A DNA stretch of 64,000 nucleotides from Streptomyces sp. f51 (GTDB lineage: Bacteria > Actinomycetota > Actinomycetes > Streptomycetales > Streptomycetaceae). Shown here piece after piece: positions 16,998 to 24,754 of this stretch. Location: the NCBI RefSeq assembly GCF_037940415.1, contig NZ_CP149798.1, positions 6,915,001 through 6,979,000 of the forward strand, given 5' to 3'. The position numbers and the translations under genes are program-made. Every line of letters starts with the position of its first letter. Within the stretch, counting starts at the first letter, position 1. The notes below the pieces were generated by a model, which did no database searches, was not told the DNA's origin, and saw nothing but the letters and a program-made list of their open reading frames with translations.

Positions 16998-17011
16998 ATC
17001 GTATGTACGAT
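16998..17011. promoter_or_regulatory. Perfect 14-bp palindrome ATCGTATGTACGAT upstream of the receiver-TrxR operon
   Basis: ATCGTA and TACGAT flank a TG spacer. It lies about 80 bases upstream of the start of the minus-strand operon and just beyond the stop of the DUF4032 gene. On the minus strand TACGAT would also serve as a -10 element (TAnnnT). The symmetry suggests a dimeric repressor site such as those of TetR-type regulators, but no regulator gene is adjacent. Confidence 0.5.
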
Positions 17012-17014
17012 CGG

Positions 17015-18328
17015 TCACCTTTGCTCGGGAACCGGGGACGCACCGGGTGCCTGCGGCGCGTCCGCGGGGGCCGGCAGCGGGGCGCGGGCCCCGGGGAGGA
17101 TGTTCGTGACGTAGTCCTTCACGGCCGCGTCCAGGCCGATGTCGTGCTGGGCGCGCTCGGACAGGAACCAGCGGTGTTCGAGCAGCTCGTGATAGAGCTC
17201 GGCCGGGTCCATGGAGCCGCGCAGGTCCTGCGGCACCGCGCGGACCGCGGGCCGGAACACGTCCCGCACCCAGCGGTGGGCGAGCACCTCGGGACGGGCG
17301 GCGGGCCCGCGCGCCTCGCCCCGGCCGCTCCTGGTGCCGGAGGCGGCCGGGCCCGGCGCGTAGTCGTCCTGGGTGGCCATCCAGCTCTCCAGGTCGTTCA
17401 GGAGCCGCCGTGCCTGGTTCTCCTCGGTGTCGAGTCCGGTCAGGCGCAGCAGCTGGCGCTGGTGGTGGCCCGCGTCGACGACCTTGGGCACGAAGGTGAC
17501 GGTGTCGCCGTTGGACGAGCTCGCGATCTGCATCTCGGCGACGTCGAAGCCGAGGTCGTTGAGGCGCCGTATGCGGCGGTCGATGTAGTGGTACTTGCCC
17601 GCCGGGTAGACGGAGGTGCGGGTCAGCTCCTCCCACAGGCCCTGGTAGCGGGCGCAGATCTCCCGGCCGAACTCGATCGGGTCCACCGAGGGGTGCAGGG
17701 CGCCGGCCGCCTCCAGGTCGAGCAGCTCGCCGCTGATGTTCACCCGGGCCAGATCGAGGTCGTAGTCCCGCTGGCCGTCGCTGAGCCGCGGGTGCAGATC
17801 GCCGGTCTCGGCGTCCACCAGGTACGCGGCGTAGGCGCCCGCGTCGCGCCGGAACAGCGTGTTGGACAGCGAGCAGTCGCCCCAGGCGAAGCCGGCCAGG
17901 TGCAGCCGCACCAGCAGGACGGCCAGCGCGTCCATCAGCCGGTGCATGGTGGCGGGCCGCATGGTCGTCTCGAACATCGACCGGTACGGCAGTGAGCCGC
18001 CCAGATGCCGGGTGATGAGCACCGGCTCCAGGGGCTCACCGGCCGCGTCGGTGCGGCCGGTCACGACGGCGAGCGGGTCGACCGCGGGTATCCCGAGCCG
18101 GTCCAGGCCGAGCAGCAGCTCGTACTCGCGCACCGCGGGCCGTTCGGCGAGTTCCTTGACGGCGACCACCTCGTCCCCGGCGCGCGCGTAGCGCACGACG
18201 TGCCGGGAGATGCCGCGCGGCAGCGGCACCAGATGGTGCTCGGGCCACTCCTCCAGGGGCAGCTGCCACGGCAGTTCGAGCAGGAGCGCGGGATGCTCCG
18301 CGTTGGTGGCGCTGATCCGCAAAGCCAT
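17015..18328 (-). CDS. DUF4032 domain-containing protein (lipopolysaccharide-kinase-like)
   Basis: A 437-aa soluble protein. The N-terminal half resembles small-molecule/LPS kinases: EVVAVKELAERPAVREYELL supplies a lysine and glutamate, LHLAGFAWGDCSLSNTLF is a catalytic-loop-like sequence with Asp and Asn, and AYLVDAETGDLHP is a metal-binding Asp. The C-terminal half carries the DUF4032 pattern (YHYIDRRIRRLNDLGFDVAE; WFLSERAQHDIGL). Length is normal for the family. Function is uncharacterised. It may cotranscribe with the amidohydrolase that lies 34 bases upstream on the same strand. Confidence 0.85.
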   Translation of the reverse strand: MALRISATNAEHPALLLELPWQLPLEEWPEHHLVPLPRGISRHVVRYARAGDEVVAVKELAERPAVREYELLLGLDRLGIPAVDPLAVVTGRTDAAGEPLEPVLITRHLGGSLPYRSMFETTMRPATMHRLMDALAVLLVRLHLAGFAWGDCSLSNTLFRRDAGAYAAYLVDAETGDLHPRLSDGQRDYDLDLARVNISGELLDLEAAGALHPSVDPIEFGREICARYQGLWEELTRTSVYPAGKYHYIDRRIRRLNDLGFDVAEMQIASSSNGDTVTFVPKVVDAGHHQRQLLRLTGLDTEENQARRLLNDLESWMATQDDYAPGPAASGTRSGRGEARGPAARPEVLAHRWVRDVFRPAVRAVPQDLRGSMDPAELYHELLEHRWFLSERAQHDIGLDAAVKDYVTNILPGARAPLPAPADAPQAPGASPVPEQR

Positions 18329-18362
18329 GGCCGGGCTGCCCTCACCTCGGGGTCGACGCTGG

Positions 18363-19202
18363 TCAGGGCTCCAGCATCCACGAATGATCGTCCAGGCGGA
18401 AGACGCGCCGGGCGTTGCCCGCGAGGAACAGCGCGGTGGTCTCCTCGTCCAGGCCCAGCTCGTCCAGGTGCTCCAGGGCCCGACTCGGCTCGATCATGGG
18501 GTAGTTGGAGCCGAACAGGACCTTCTCGCGTCCCCGGCCGCGCAGATACGCGACCAGCTCCGGGGGGTAGCGGCGGGCGGTGTAGGCGCTGGTGTCGATG
18601 TACACGTTCGCGTGCTTGTCGGCGACCGCGATCATCTCCGTGGTCCAGGGGTAGCCGATGTGCCCGCAGACGATGGTCAGTTCGGGGAAGTCGAGCGCGA
18701 CCTGGTCGATGTACGGGATGGGCCGGCCGGTCTCGGAGGGGCGCAGCGGCCCGGTGTGCCCGACCTGCGTGCAGAAGGGGACGCCGAGTTCGACGCAGGC
18801 GGTGTAGAGCGGGTAGTAGAGCCGGTCCGTGGGCGGCAGTTGCCACAGCCACGGGATGATCCGCAGCGCCACGAAGCCCAACTCCTGCACAGCGCGCCGC
18901 AGTTCGCGCACCGCGGCGACGGGCCGGGTGAGGTCGGCGCCCGCCACCCCGCGCAGCCGCCCGTCCGACCGGGCCACGAACGCGGCGACCTCGTCGTTGG
19001 TGATGAGCGCGCCCTGGGGCCCGTACCAGGCCGAGGACAGGCCGGTGTCCACGCCGGCCCGCGCCAGCGCGTCCAAGGTGACCTCGACCGGCAGCTCCTC
19101 CTTCAGCGTCTGCATGCCGGTCCAGCGGCGCAGTGGCGCGAACATCTCGTGGTTGGAGTGACGGAGCGTGGGGTGCTGCATCCACGCGTCGACGACCGGC
19201 AT
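18363..19202 (-). CDS. Amidohydrolase-2 family protein (ACMSD-like TIM barrel)
   Basis: A 279-aa metal-dependent hydrolase or decarboxylase. Recognisable features are LRIIPWLWQLPPTDRLYYPL, the metal-site His in IVCGHIGYPWTTEM, GREKVLFGSNYPMIEPSR near the end, and LFLAGNARRVFRL. The usual N-terminal HxH reads MPVVDAWMQHPTLRHS, so one ligand is displaced; the metal site should be checked. It is followed on the same strand by the DUF4032 gene. A CAAGCGCT-containing motif lies 24-38 bases upstream of its start. Confidence 0.85.
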   Translation of the reverse strand: MPVVDAWMQHPTLRHSNHEMFAPLRRWTGMQTLKEELPVEVTLDALARAGVDTGLSSAWYGPQGALITNDEVAAFVARSDGRLRGVAGADLTRPVAAVRELRRAVQELGFVALRIIPWLWQLPPTDRLYYPLYTACVELGVPFCTQVGHTGPLRPSETGRPIPYIDQVALDFPELTIVCGHIGYPWTTEMIAVADKHANVYIDTSAYTARRYPPELVAYLRGRGREKVLFGSNYPMIEPSRALEHLDELGLDEETTALFLAGNARRVFRLDDHSWMLEP

Positions 19203-19225
19203 GGTCCTGCCCTCCCGCTAAGTGG

Positions 19226-19240
19226 CTGAGCGCTTGCTTA
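19226..19240 (-). promoter_or_regulatory. TAAGCAAGCGCTCAG operator-like motif
   Basis: Read on the minus strand, TAAGCAAGCGCTCAG lies just upstream of the amidohydrolase. It matches 12 of 15 positions of TGAACAAGCGCTTAG upstream of the MoxR gene at 31425. The core AGCGCT is palindromic. This form resembles operators used by some actinomycete TetR-type regulators; that link is inference. Confidence 0.45.
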
Positions 19241-19282
19241 CCGCCGACCCTAGGGCGTCGGGTGCTCCGTCGCCAGGGGGCC

Positions 19283-19323
19283 GCCGTCCTGATCGGGTCC
19301 GCACCCGGACCGATCAGGACGGC
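19283..19323 (-). terminator. Strong hairpin terminator of the N-formylglutamate amidohydrolase gene
   Basis: GCCGTCCTGATCGGGTCC (19283-19300) pairs with GGACCGATCAGGACGGC (19307-19323), leaving one bulged G and a six-base loop. It begins 24 bases after the stop of the minus-strand gene. No U-tract follows. Confidence 0.75.
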
Positions 19324-19346
19324 AGCCGCGGGGACTTGGACACGGC

Positions 19347-20195
19347 CTACGGCGTGTCGACGCTGCGGGTCCACTCGTCCACCGCGTCCACGAGCGTGGT
19401 CAGCGCCGAGACCAGACGCGGGAATCCGGGGCCCACCGGGCCGCCCGGCTCCTTCATGTACGTGTCCCGCCGGATCTCCACCATCAGCGCGGTGACCTCC
19501 GGCTGCCGCTCGTAGTACCGCAAGGGGACGTACGCGCCCGAGAACGGGCTGTCGATCCCCACGCCGCCCAGCCCGGCGAACGCCTTCTCCGCGAGCGCGA
19601 CCAGTTCCGGCGGGGTGTGGAAGGAGTCGGTCCCCAGGCACACCGGCGGCCGGGGCCCGTCACCGTGCAGTTCGTAGGGCAGCCGGGCCGTCGGATACGA
19701 GTGGACGTCGATGATCACGGCCCGTCCGGTGGCGGCCAGCCGGCCGGTCACGGCCTCCGTCATCGCCCGCGCGTAGGGGTGGAAGAAGCGGTCGGTCAGC
19801 GGTCGCGGATCGGCGTCCGCGGGCCGCAGCGGCGCCCGGTGCGTCGTCCGGGTGTAGACCGCGCCCATCCCGACGGCGAGCATCTCCTCCCGCTCGTCCG
19901 TGAAGCGCTCGGGGTCGACGACCAGCCGGGACAGCCGGTTGACGAACCGCCACGGTGTCAGCCCGGCGGCCTCGGCCGCGGCGGCGGCCAGTTCGGCGGT
20001 GTACGCGTCGGTGATGTGGTCCAACTCGCCGTCCAGCGCGGTGTCGTCCAGGAGGATGCCGTCACGGACCCGCGCCGGGATCTCCCGGGCGGAGTGCGGC
20101 ACGTGCAGGATCACGGGGGAGTGGGCCGCTCCGGGCAGGAGCGCGAAGGAGCCGGGGGAGTCCGGGACGTCCGGGGAACCGTGGATGTCGTTCAT
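19347..20195 (-). CDS. N-formylglutamate amidohydrolase
   Basis: A 282-aa zinc hydrolase of the FGase family, expected to release formate and glutamate from N-formylglutamate, the last step of one histidine-degradation route. Motifs are VILHVPHSAREIP (metal-binding His), FVNRLSRLVVDPERF, VIIDVHSYPTARLPY and CLGTDSFHTPPELV. Length is normal. No other hut gene is adjacent, so the enzyme may serve another formyl- or acyl-amino-acid substrate. A well-formed terminator follows it. Confidence 0.9.
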   Translation of the reverse strand: MNDIHGSPDVPDSPGSFALLPGAAHSPVILHVPHSAREIPARVRDGILLDDTALDGELDHITDAYTAELAAAAAEAAGLTPWRFVNRLSRLVVDPERFTDEREEMLAVGMGAVYTRTTHRAPLRPADADPRPLTDRFFHPYARAMTEAVTGRLAATGRAVIIDVHSYPTARLPYELHGDGPRPPVCLGTDSFHTPPELVALAEKAFAGLGGVGIDSPFSGAYVPLRYYERQPEVTALMVEIRRDTYMKEPGGPVGPGFPRLVSALTTLVDAVDEWTRSVDTP

Positions 20196-20261
20196 AAGAG
20201 ATCACTGTCGCAGCCGGGTCCGACAGCGGGCGTGACCGAGGCCCGGCGCCGCCGCGCCGTC

Positions 20262-20714
20262 TCAGCGGCCGCCGCCGTGGCGTGCGTAGTGCTCGATGAG
20301 CGCCGCCCGGGTCGTCTCCAGACGGTGGGCCAGGATGGCGCCGATCGTCCGGGTCAGGGACAGCTCCAGCGTCGGATCCTGGTCGAACAGGGTCCGTACC
20401 TCGGTGGCGTCGAACTCGTAGGCGCGTACCGGGCTGAACGCCTCGGCGCCGAAGTCCCAGGTGTGCGGGCGGAACAGCCAGGACCAGCCGAGCAGGTCAC
20501 CGGGTCCGAGCTGGGCGACGGTGATCCGTCTGTCGGCGATCACCCGCTGGTACAGGGAGACCGTTCCCGAACGGACCACCCAGAAGCGGTCGGCGGTGCC
20601 ACCCGCCTCGAAGATCTGCCCGTCCGCGGGGAAGGACACCTCGCGGGCCACGCTCATCAGCCGATCGCGGTGTTCGGGCGAGAGCGAGGGCAGGAGCCGG
20701 AGAGCAGTGGGCAT
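20262..20714 (-). CDS. Stand-alone cyclic-nucleotide-binding domain protein
   Basis: A 150-aa protein that is essentially one Crp-type cNMP-binding fold: VSFPADGQIFEAGGTADRFW, VVRSGTVSLYQRV, QLGPGDLLGWSWLF with the phosphate-binding region, and a C-terminal helix. There is no helix-turn-helix, so it is not a transcription factor by itself. GGAGGT precedes the ATG at 20714; the longer frame upstream has Arg-rich, non-coding composition. It probably senses a nucleotide and acts through a partner. The binding residues are not the canonical RSA, so the ligand is uncertain. Confidence 0.85.
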   Translation of the reverse strand: MPTALRLLPSLSPEHRDRLMSVAREVSFPADGQIFEAGGTADRFWVVRSGTVSLYQRVIADRRITVAQLGPGDLLGWSWLFRPHTWDFGAEAFSPVRAYEFDATEVRTLFDQDPTLELSLTRTIGAILAHRLETTRAALIEHYARHGGGR

Positions 20715-20874
20715 CGCGGACCTCCATCGGGTCGTCGCCCGGCCACGCGGGCGGCGGCGCCTGTCGTACCGGGGGTATCCCGTCATCCTCCATTGGAGCC
20801 CGAACGGCGTAATCCGTCGCGTCGTGGGCCGGACCGTTCTCCCGCGGGAGGGCCGTGCGCGCACCCGCGCGCCG

Positions 20875-21678
20875 TCATCCGGCGTTCCGGGCGGTCACCG
20901 AGAAGCGGGCCCCGTCGGGGTCGACGATGACGGCCTCCACCGAGCCGATGCCCTGCTGATGGGCCGTACCGCCGTGGGCGCGCGCGGCGCGGACGCAGGT
21001 CTCCACGTCGTCGACCGCGAAGTGGATCTGCCAGTGCGGCCGCAGGGCCGGGTCGGGCGCGGCCCCCAGCGCGCCGGAGTGGATCCGGGCCACCACGTCG
21101 CCGAAGCTGCGCAGGACGACCTCGTTCTCCTCGTAGTCGACCTCGCAGCAGCCCGGGACCGCGCTCGCCCAGCCCAGCACCTCGCCGTAGAAGATGGCCG
21201 CGTCGAAGGCGTCACGGGTGTGCAGACGGATGAAGGAGGGGGCCGCGTTGCGCCAGCGCTCCCAGCCGGAGACCAGGTCGCCCTCCCAGATCCCGAAGAC
21301 CGCGCCGTCCCGGTCGGCCAGCAGCGCGGCCCGGCCGGGGGGCAGGGAGATCGGGCCCACCGCGGTCGTGCCGCCCCGTTCCTGGCTGCGGGCGACGGTC
21401 TCGTCGGCGGAGGCCACGGCGAAGAACGCGGTCCAGGCGACCGCCGTCTTCGCCACGAAGTCGACCTCGGCGACCCCCGCGACCGGGACTCCGTTGACGC
21501 TGGCGACGCGGTACTGGTCGCCCATCCGGGTGCCCGGCGTCCACCTCCAGCCCAGCACCGCGCTGTAGAAGCTCTGCGCGGTCCGCAGCTCGCGGGTGGT
21601 GAGGCTGACCCAGCACGGGGCGCCGAACACCGACTGGCTGGTCACGACATCGGTGTTGAGTGTTCCGTCGCTCTTCAT
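20875..21678 (-). CDS. VOC family protein with two glyoxalase-like domains
   Basis: A 267-aa protein with two tandem VOC repeats. The first begins VFGAPCWVSLTTRELRTAQS and ends near AVFGIWEGD. The second begins APSFIRLHTRDAFDAAIFYG and ends GARFSVTARNAG. In both, His ligands at the usual strand starts are replaced (CWVSL, FIRLH), so a metal enzyme is not assured. Similar Streptomyces proteins are annotated as glyoxalase or as hydroxylase-like binding proteins. The ATG at 21678 starts MKSDGTLNTDV. No partner is implied by the neighbours. Confidence 0.82.
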   Translation of the reverse strand: MKSDGTLNTDVVTSQSVFGAPCWVSLTTRELRTAQSFYSAVLGWRWTPGTRMGDQYRVASVNGVPVAGVAEVDFVAKTAVAWTAFFAVASADETVARSQERGGTTAVGPISLPPGRAALLADRDGAVFGIWEGDLVSGWERWRNAAPSFIRLHTRDAFDAAIFYGEVLGWASAVPGCCEVDYEENEVVLRSFGDVVARIHSGALGAAPDPALRPHWQIHFAVDDVETCVRAARAHGGTAHQQGIGSVEAVIVDPDGARFSVTARNAG

Positions 21679-21898
21679 CGCCGCCCGTCCTGGCCAGAGT
21701 GGTCGGCAGCGGTCTCGCGGGGTGCGGGAACCTGGTCGGGTTCCCGGACGTGCGTTCAGCCGTGGGAGGCCCTCCGTGCCGGAAGGCCTCCGACGGCGTC
21801 AGCAGCACCTGCGGATCCGCTGTCCCATCACGAACAGCATCTCCCGCTTCGGCGCAGCGCGCACCACGCGGCCGCCGGCCGCGTGCGCCACGGGGCGG

Positions 21899-22114
21899 TC
21901 AGCCGCGCGGCCGCTCCAGGGTGAGCAGGAGGCCCTCCACGGCGCCGGGACCTATGCGGCCCTTGACGTCCGCGGCCGTGATCGCCTTGAGCGCCCACCC
22001 GTCCTCGGCGTGCTTGTTCAGGACCTTTTCCAGCTTGTCGCTGTCCAGCGCGTCACCGATCAGCGATTCGCGGAACGTGACGACCTTGTATTCGAAGGTG
22101 TAGGGGGTGCTCAT
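21899..22114 (-). CDS. DUF4177 domain-containing small protein
   Basis: A 71-residue protein: MSTPYTFEYKVVTFRESLIG, then LEKVLNKHAEDGWALKAITA, and a beta-rich end LLLTLERPRG. The spacing YKVV...LN..a.dGW fits DUF4177, a small family of unknown role. The ATG at 22114 follows AGGAGAG by about twelve bases. It stands as a single gene between the dual-VOC gene and the divergent DUF6629 gene. Confidence 0.82.
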   Translation of the reverse strand: MSTPYTFEYKVVTFRESLIGDALDSDKLEKVLNKHAEDGWALKAITAADVKGRIGPGAVEGLLLTLERPRG

Positions 22115-22342
22115 GGTTGTGGAGCTCTCCTGCGTGTCGGATGGCATGGCCGGGCCCACCCAATCACCCTTCGTGGCCGCGGCACAGGGGCGAACCGGAT
22201 TTCGGGGAGACCTTTGTTGAAAATTCATGAAGTGTCGTACGGGGAAGGCGCCCTGACGGCGGGCCCGAGGGGCGGTCCGGCCGGGGCGTCGTAGCGTGGA
22301 CGCGGAGGAAGGGAAGTCGCGACGGCTGACGCAGGGGGCGCG

Positions 22343-22984
22343 ATGTGCTGGAGTGCGACGGCCGATCTGGCGGCCGGTGCCGGGATCGCCGCGGTCGGGG
22401 CCGCCTGTGTGCTCCGGGCCCGGCGCCGGGCGGATCTCCCGCTGGCCGCGCTTCCGTTGCTCCTCGGCGCCCACCAGATCGTCGAGGCCCGGGTCTGGGA
22501 CACCGGCGGCGGTACGGGACCCGCCACCGTGCTCTGGGCCGTGATCGCCCTTCCCCTGCTCGCCGTGTGGGTGCCGGCGGGTGTGCTGTGCGCGGCACCC
22601 GCCCGCGCCCGGCGCCGGCTGCTGCTCCCGCTCGCGGCCGGGCTCGCGACCGCCGCCGCGCTGGCCCATGCCCTGGCCGTGCGTCCCGTCACGGCCGAGA
22701 TCCGCGGCCACACCATGGGCTACACCGTCGACCTGCCCCGGCCCGAACTGGTCGTCGCGGGTTACCTGTTCGCCACCGTCGGCGCGCTGCTGCTCTCCGG
22801 CGACCGCGGGCTCGTGCTGCTCGGCGTCCTGACCGGGGCGGGCGCGGCGATCTGCTGGTCGCTGTGGGAGCTGGAGTTCGTCTCGACGTGGTGCGCGTGC
22901 GCGGCGGTGGTCTCGGTGACCCTGCTGGGCTGGGTGAACGCGCGGGCCGCCGTCGCCCCTCCCGAGCGGGTGGATCACGCGTGA
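22343..22984 (+). CDS. DUF6629 family membrane protein
   Basis: A 213-aa polytopic protein. It starts MCWSATADLAAGAGIAAVGA and has HQIVEARVWDT after the second helix, both typical of the DUF6629 family. Seven hydrophobic segments are predicted, and the end carries CWSLWELEFVSTWCACAAVV. The conserved Cys, Trp and His residues hint at a cofactor or metal, but the function is unknown. The ATG at 22343 is taken as the start. Confidence 0.82.
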   Translation: MCWSATADLAAGAGIAAVGAACVLRARRRADLPLAALPLLLGAHQIVEARVWDTGGGTGPATVLWAVIALPLLAVWVPAGVLCAAPARARRRLLLPLAAGLATAAALAHALAVRPVTAEIRGHTMGYTVDLPRPELVVAGYLFATVGALLLSGDRGLVLLGVLTGAGAAICWSLWELEFVSTWCACAAVVSVTLLGWVNARAAVAPPERVDHA

Positions 22985-23173
22985 GGTGACGGGCCGTCCG
23001 GCCGCCGGGTGATACCGCCCGTCGGGCGGCGGATCGCGGATTCGGCGGGGGGCCGCGGGAGCGGTGTCGAACCCTCGATCCGGCGCCGACCCGGTGATCC
23101 GCCGTATCCCGGGTACGCGGCGAACCGTGAATGACCTGACGAGTTCCTCATATGTGTCGGCCAGGGTCGAGGC

Positions 23174-23929
23174 ATGATCAACTCCGCACACCGTCCCAGG
23201 GCGGCGCTCCTCGCCGCCTCCTTCCTGCTCCTCGCCGGCTGCGGCGGCGCCCCCGCCGGGAAGCTCGGCGCCGGCGGCTCCGCGGGGCGGCACGGCGAGG
23301 CGACTGCGGCCCCCGCTCCGAGCGCCTCGCGCAACGCGGCACCGGGGCGGCTGCCGGGCCTCGGCCCCCGGACCCTGGCCGCGATCCCCGCGCGAACCCG
23401 TCAGGCCGTCGTGGTGACCGGCAGGGGCAGGAACTCCTCCCGGTCCACCGTGGTGCTGTACGAGCGGACGGAGGCGGGCTGGCGGCCCGGTCCGAGCCTG
23501 CCAGCGCACAACGCCCTGAAGGGCTGGACGCACCACCATCGCGCCGGTGACCTGCGGTCCCCCATAGGCGTGTTCACCCTGACGGACGCGGGCGGGCTGC
23601 GGCCCGACCCCGGCACCCGGCTCCCGTACGACCGCTCGGGCGCCTTCACCTCGCCCGGCACGGGCTTCGAGGGCGAGCCGCTGGACGGCTCCTTCGACTA
23701 CGTGGTCGCCGTCAACTACAACCGCAAGCCCGGCACCACACCCCTGGACTGGACCCGGCCCATGGGCGCGGGCCGTGGCGGCGGCATCTGGCTGCACGTG
23801 GACCACGGAGGCCCCACCCACGGATGCGTCGGCCTGCGCGAGGAGGACCTGGTGGAGCTGATGCGCGCGCTGGACCCCGGCCTGCGCCCCGTGGTGGTCA
23901 TGGGGGACGCGGCCTCGCTGGCACGCTGA
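23174..23929 (+). CDS. Lipoprotein L,D-transpeptidase-like protein
   Basis: A 251-aa exported protein. The N-terminus has a lipobox (LLAASFLLLAGCGG), so the mature protein would be membrane-anchored. The C-terminal half matches the YkuD-type catalytic fold used for 3-3 peptidoglycan cross-links: RSPIGVFTLTDAGG, then WLHVDHGGPTHGCVGLREED, in which the His and the Cys of THGCVGL are the catalytic pair. Some members act as carboxypeptidases. It stands alone and upstream of a two-component system in the same direction. Confidence 0.85.
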   Translation: MINSAHRPRAALLAASFLLLAGCGGAPAGKLGAGGSAGRHGEATAAPAPSASRNAAPGRLPGLGPRTLAAIPARTRQAVVVTGRGRNSSRSTVVLYERTEAGWRPGPSLPAHNALKGWTHHHRAGDLRSPIGVFTLTDAGGLRPDPGTRLPYDRSGAFTSPGTGFEGEPLDGSFDYVVAVNYNRKPGTTPLDWTRPMGAGRGGGIWLHVDHGGPTHGCVGLREEDLVELMRALDPGLRPVVVMGDAASLAR

Positions 23930-24042
23930 GCCGGGAGCCGCCGGTCGCGTCGGGGCTCCGCCGCAGTGTCCCCCGAGGTCGTCAGGAAGGTGTCAGGGTG
24001 TGGGAAGCCCCTCTCACCGGCCGGTCCGCGGTCGGCAGCCCC

Positions 24043-24048
24043 TACGAT
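24043..24048 (+). promoter_or_regulatory. Possible -10 element TACGAT, leaderless promoter
   Basis: TACGAT ends seven bases before the GTG of the response regulator. This spacing is typical of leaderless actinomycete transcripts. There is no Shine-Dalgarno sequence before the GTG, which supports that reading. No good -35 box is seen. Confidence 0.45.
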
Positions 24049-24055
24049 CGGCCGC

Positions 24056-24754
24056 GTGTGCGCACATGTGCTGGTCGCGGAGGACGACGAGAAACAGGCG
24101 GAGCTGATACGCCGTTCGCTGCTGGGCGAGGGGCATACGGCGGCCGTGGTCCACGACGGCGCGGCCGCGCTCGACGAGGTACGGCGGCGCCGGCCCGACC
24201 TCGTGGTCCTGGACCTGATGCTCCCGGTGCTCGACGGCTTCGGGGTCTGCCGGGCGCTGCGGGAGAACGACGACATCCCCGTCCTGATGCTGACCGCCCG
24301 CTCCACCGAGGACGACGTCCTGCTCGGCCTGGAGCTCGGCGCGGACGACTACATGACCAAGCCGTACAGCCCGCGCGAGCTGATGGCCCGGATCCGTACG
24401 GTCCTCAGACGCGGCGGACGGCCCACGGAGACGGGGCGGCCCGATCCGGTCGTCAGGGCGGGAGGGCTCGTCGTGGACCCGCGACGGCACACGGTCCTGT
24501 GCGACGGCTCGCCGGTGGACTGCACCCCCGGCGAGTACGAGATCCTGCTGGCGATGGCCCGCGAACCTGAACGGGTCTTCTCCCGGAGGCAGTTGCTGCA
24601 CCACGCCCGGGGTCTCGACCGGGCCTCGACCGAGCGGGCCATCGATGTGCACATCATGAACCTGCGCCGGAAGATCGAGGCCGACCCGCGCCGGCCCACG
24701 CGTCTGGTCACCGTGTTCGGCGTCGGTTACAAGCTCAGGAGCGAGGGGCCGTGA
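24056..24754 (+). CDS. OmpR/PhoB-family response regulator
   Basis: A 232-aa two-component regulator. The receiver has the acidic pocket in VLVAEDDEKQ, the phospho-acceptor Asp in LVVLDLMLPVLDG and Lys in DDYMTKPYSPREL. The C-terminal winged helix has GEYEILLAMAREPERVFSRR, TERAIDVHIMNLRRKIEAD and FGVGYKL. The start is a GTG without a ribosome site (VCAHVLVAEDD); GTG at 24068 is an alternative. Its stop overlaps the start of the histidine kinase gene, so the two are translationally coupled. Confidence 0.9.
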   Translation: MCAHVLVAEDDEKQAELIRRSLLGEGHTAAVVHDGAAALDEVRRRRPDLVVLDLMLPVLDGFGVCRALRENDDIPVLMLTARSTEDDVLLGLELGADDYMTKPYSPRELMARIRTVLRRGGRPTETGRPDPVVRAGGLVVDPRRHTVLCDGSPVDCTPGEYEILLAMAREPERVFSRRQLLHHARGLDRASTERAIDVHIMNLRRKIEADPRRPTRLVTVFGVGYKLRSEGP

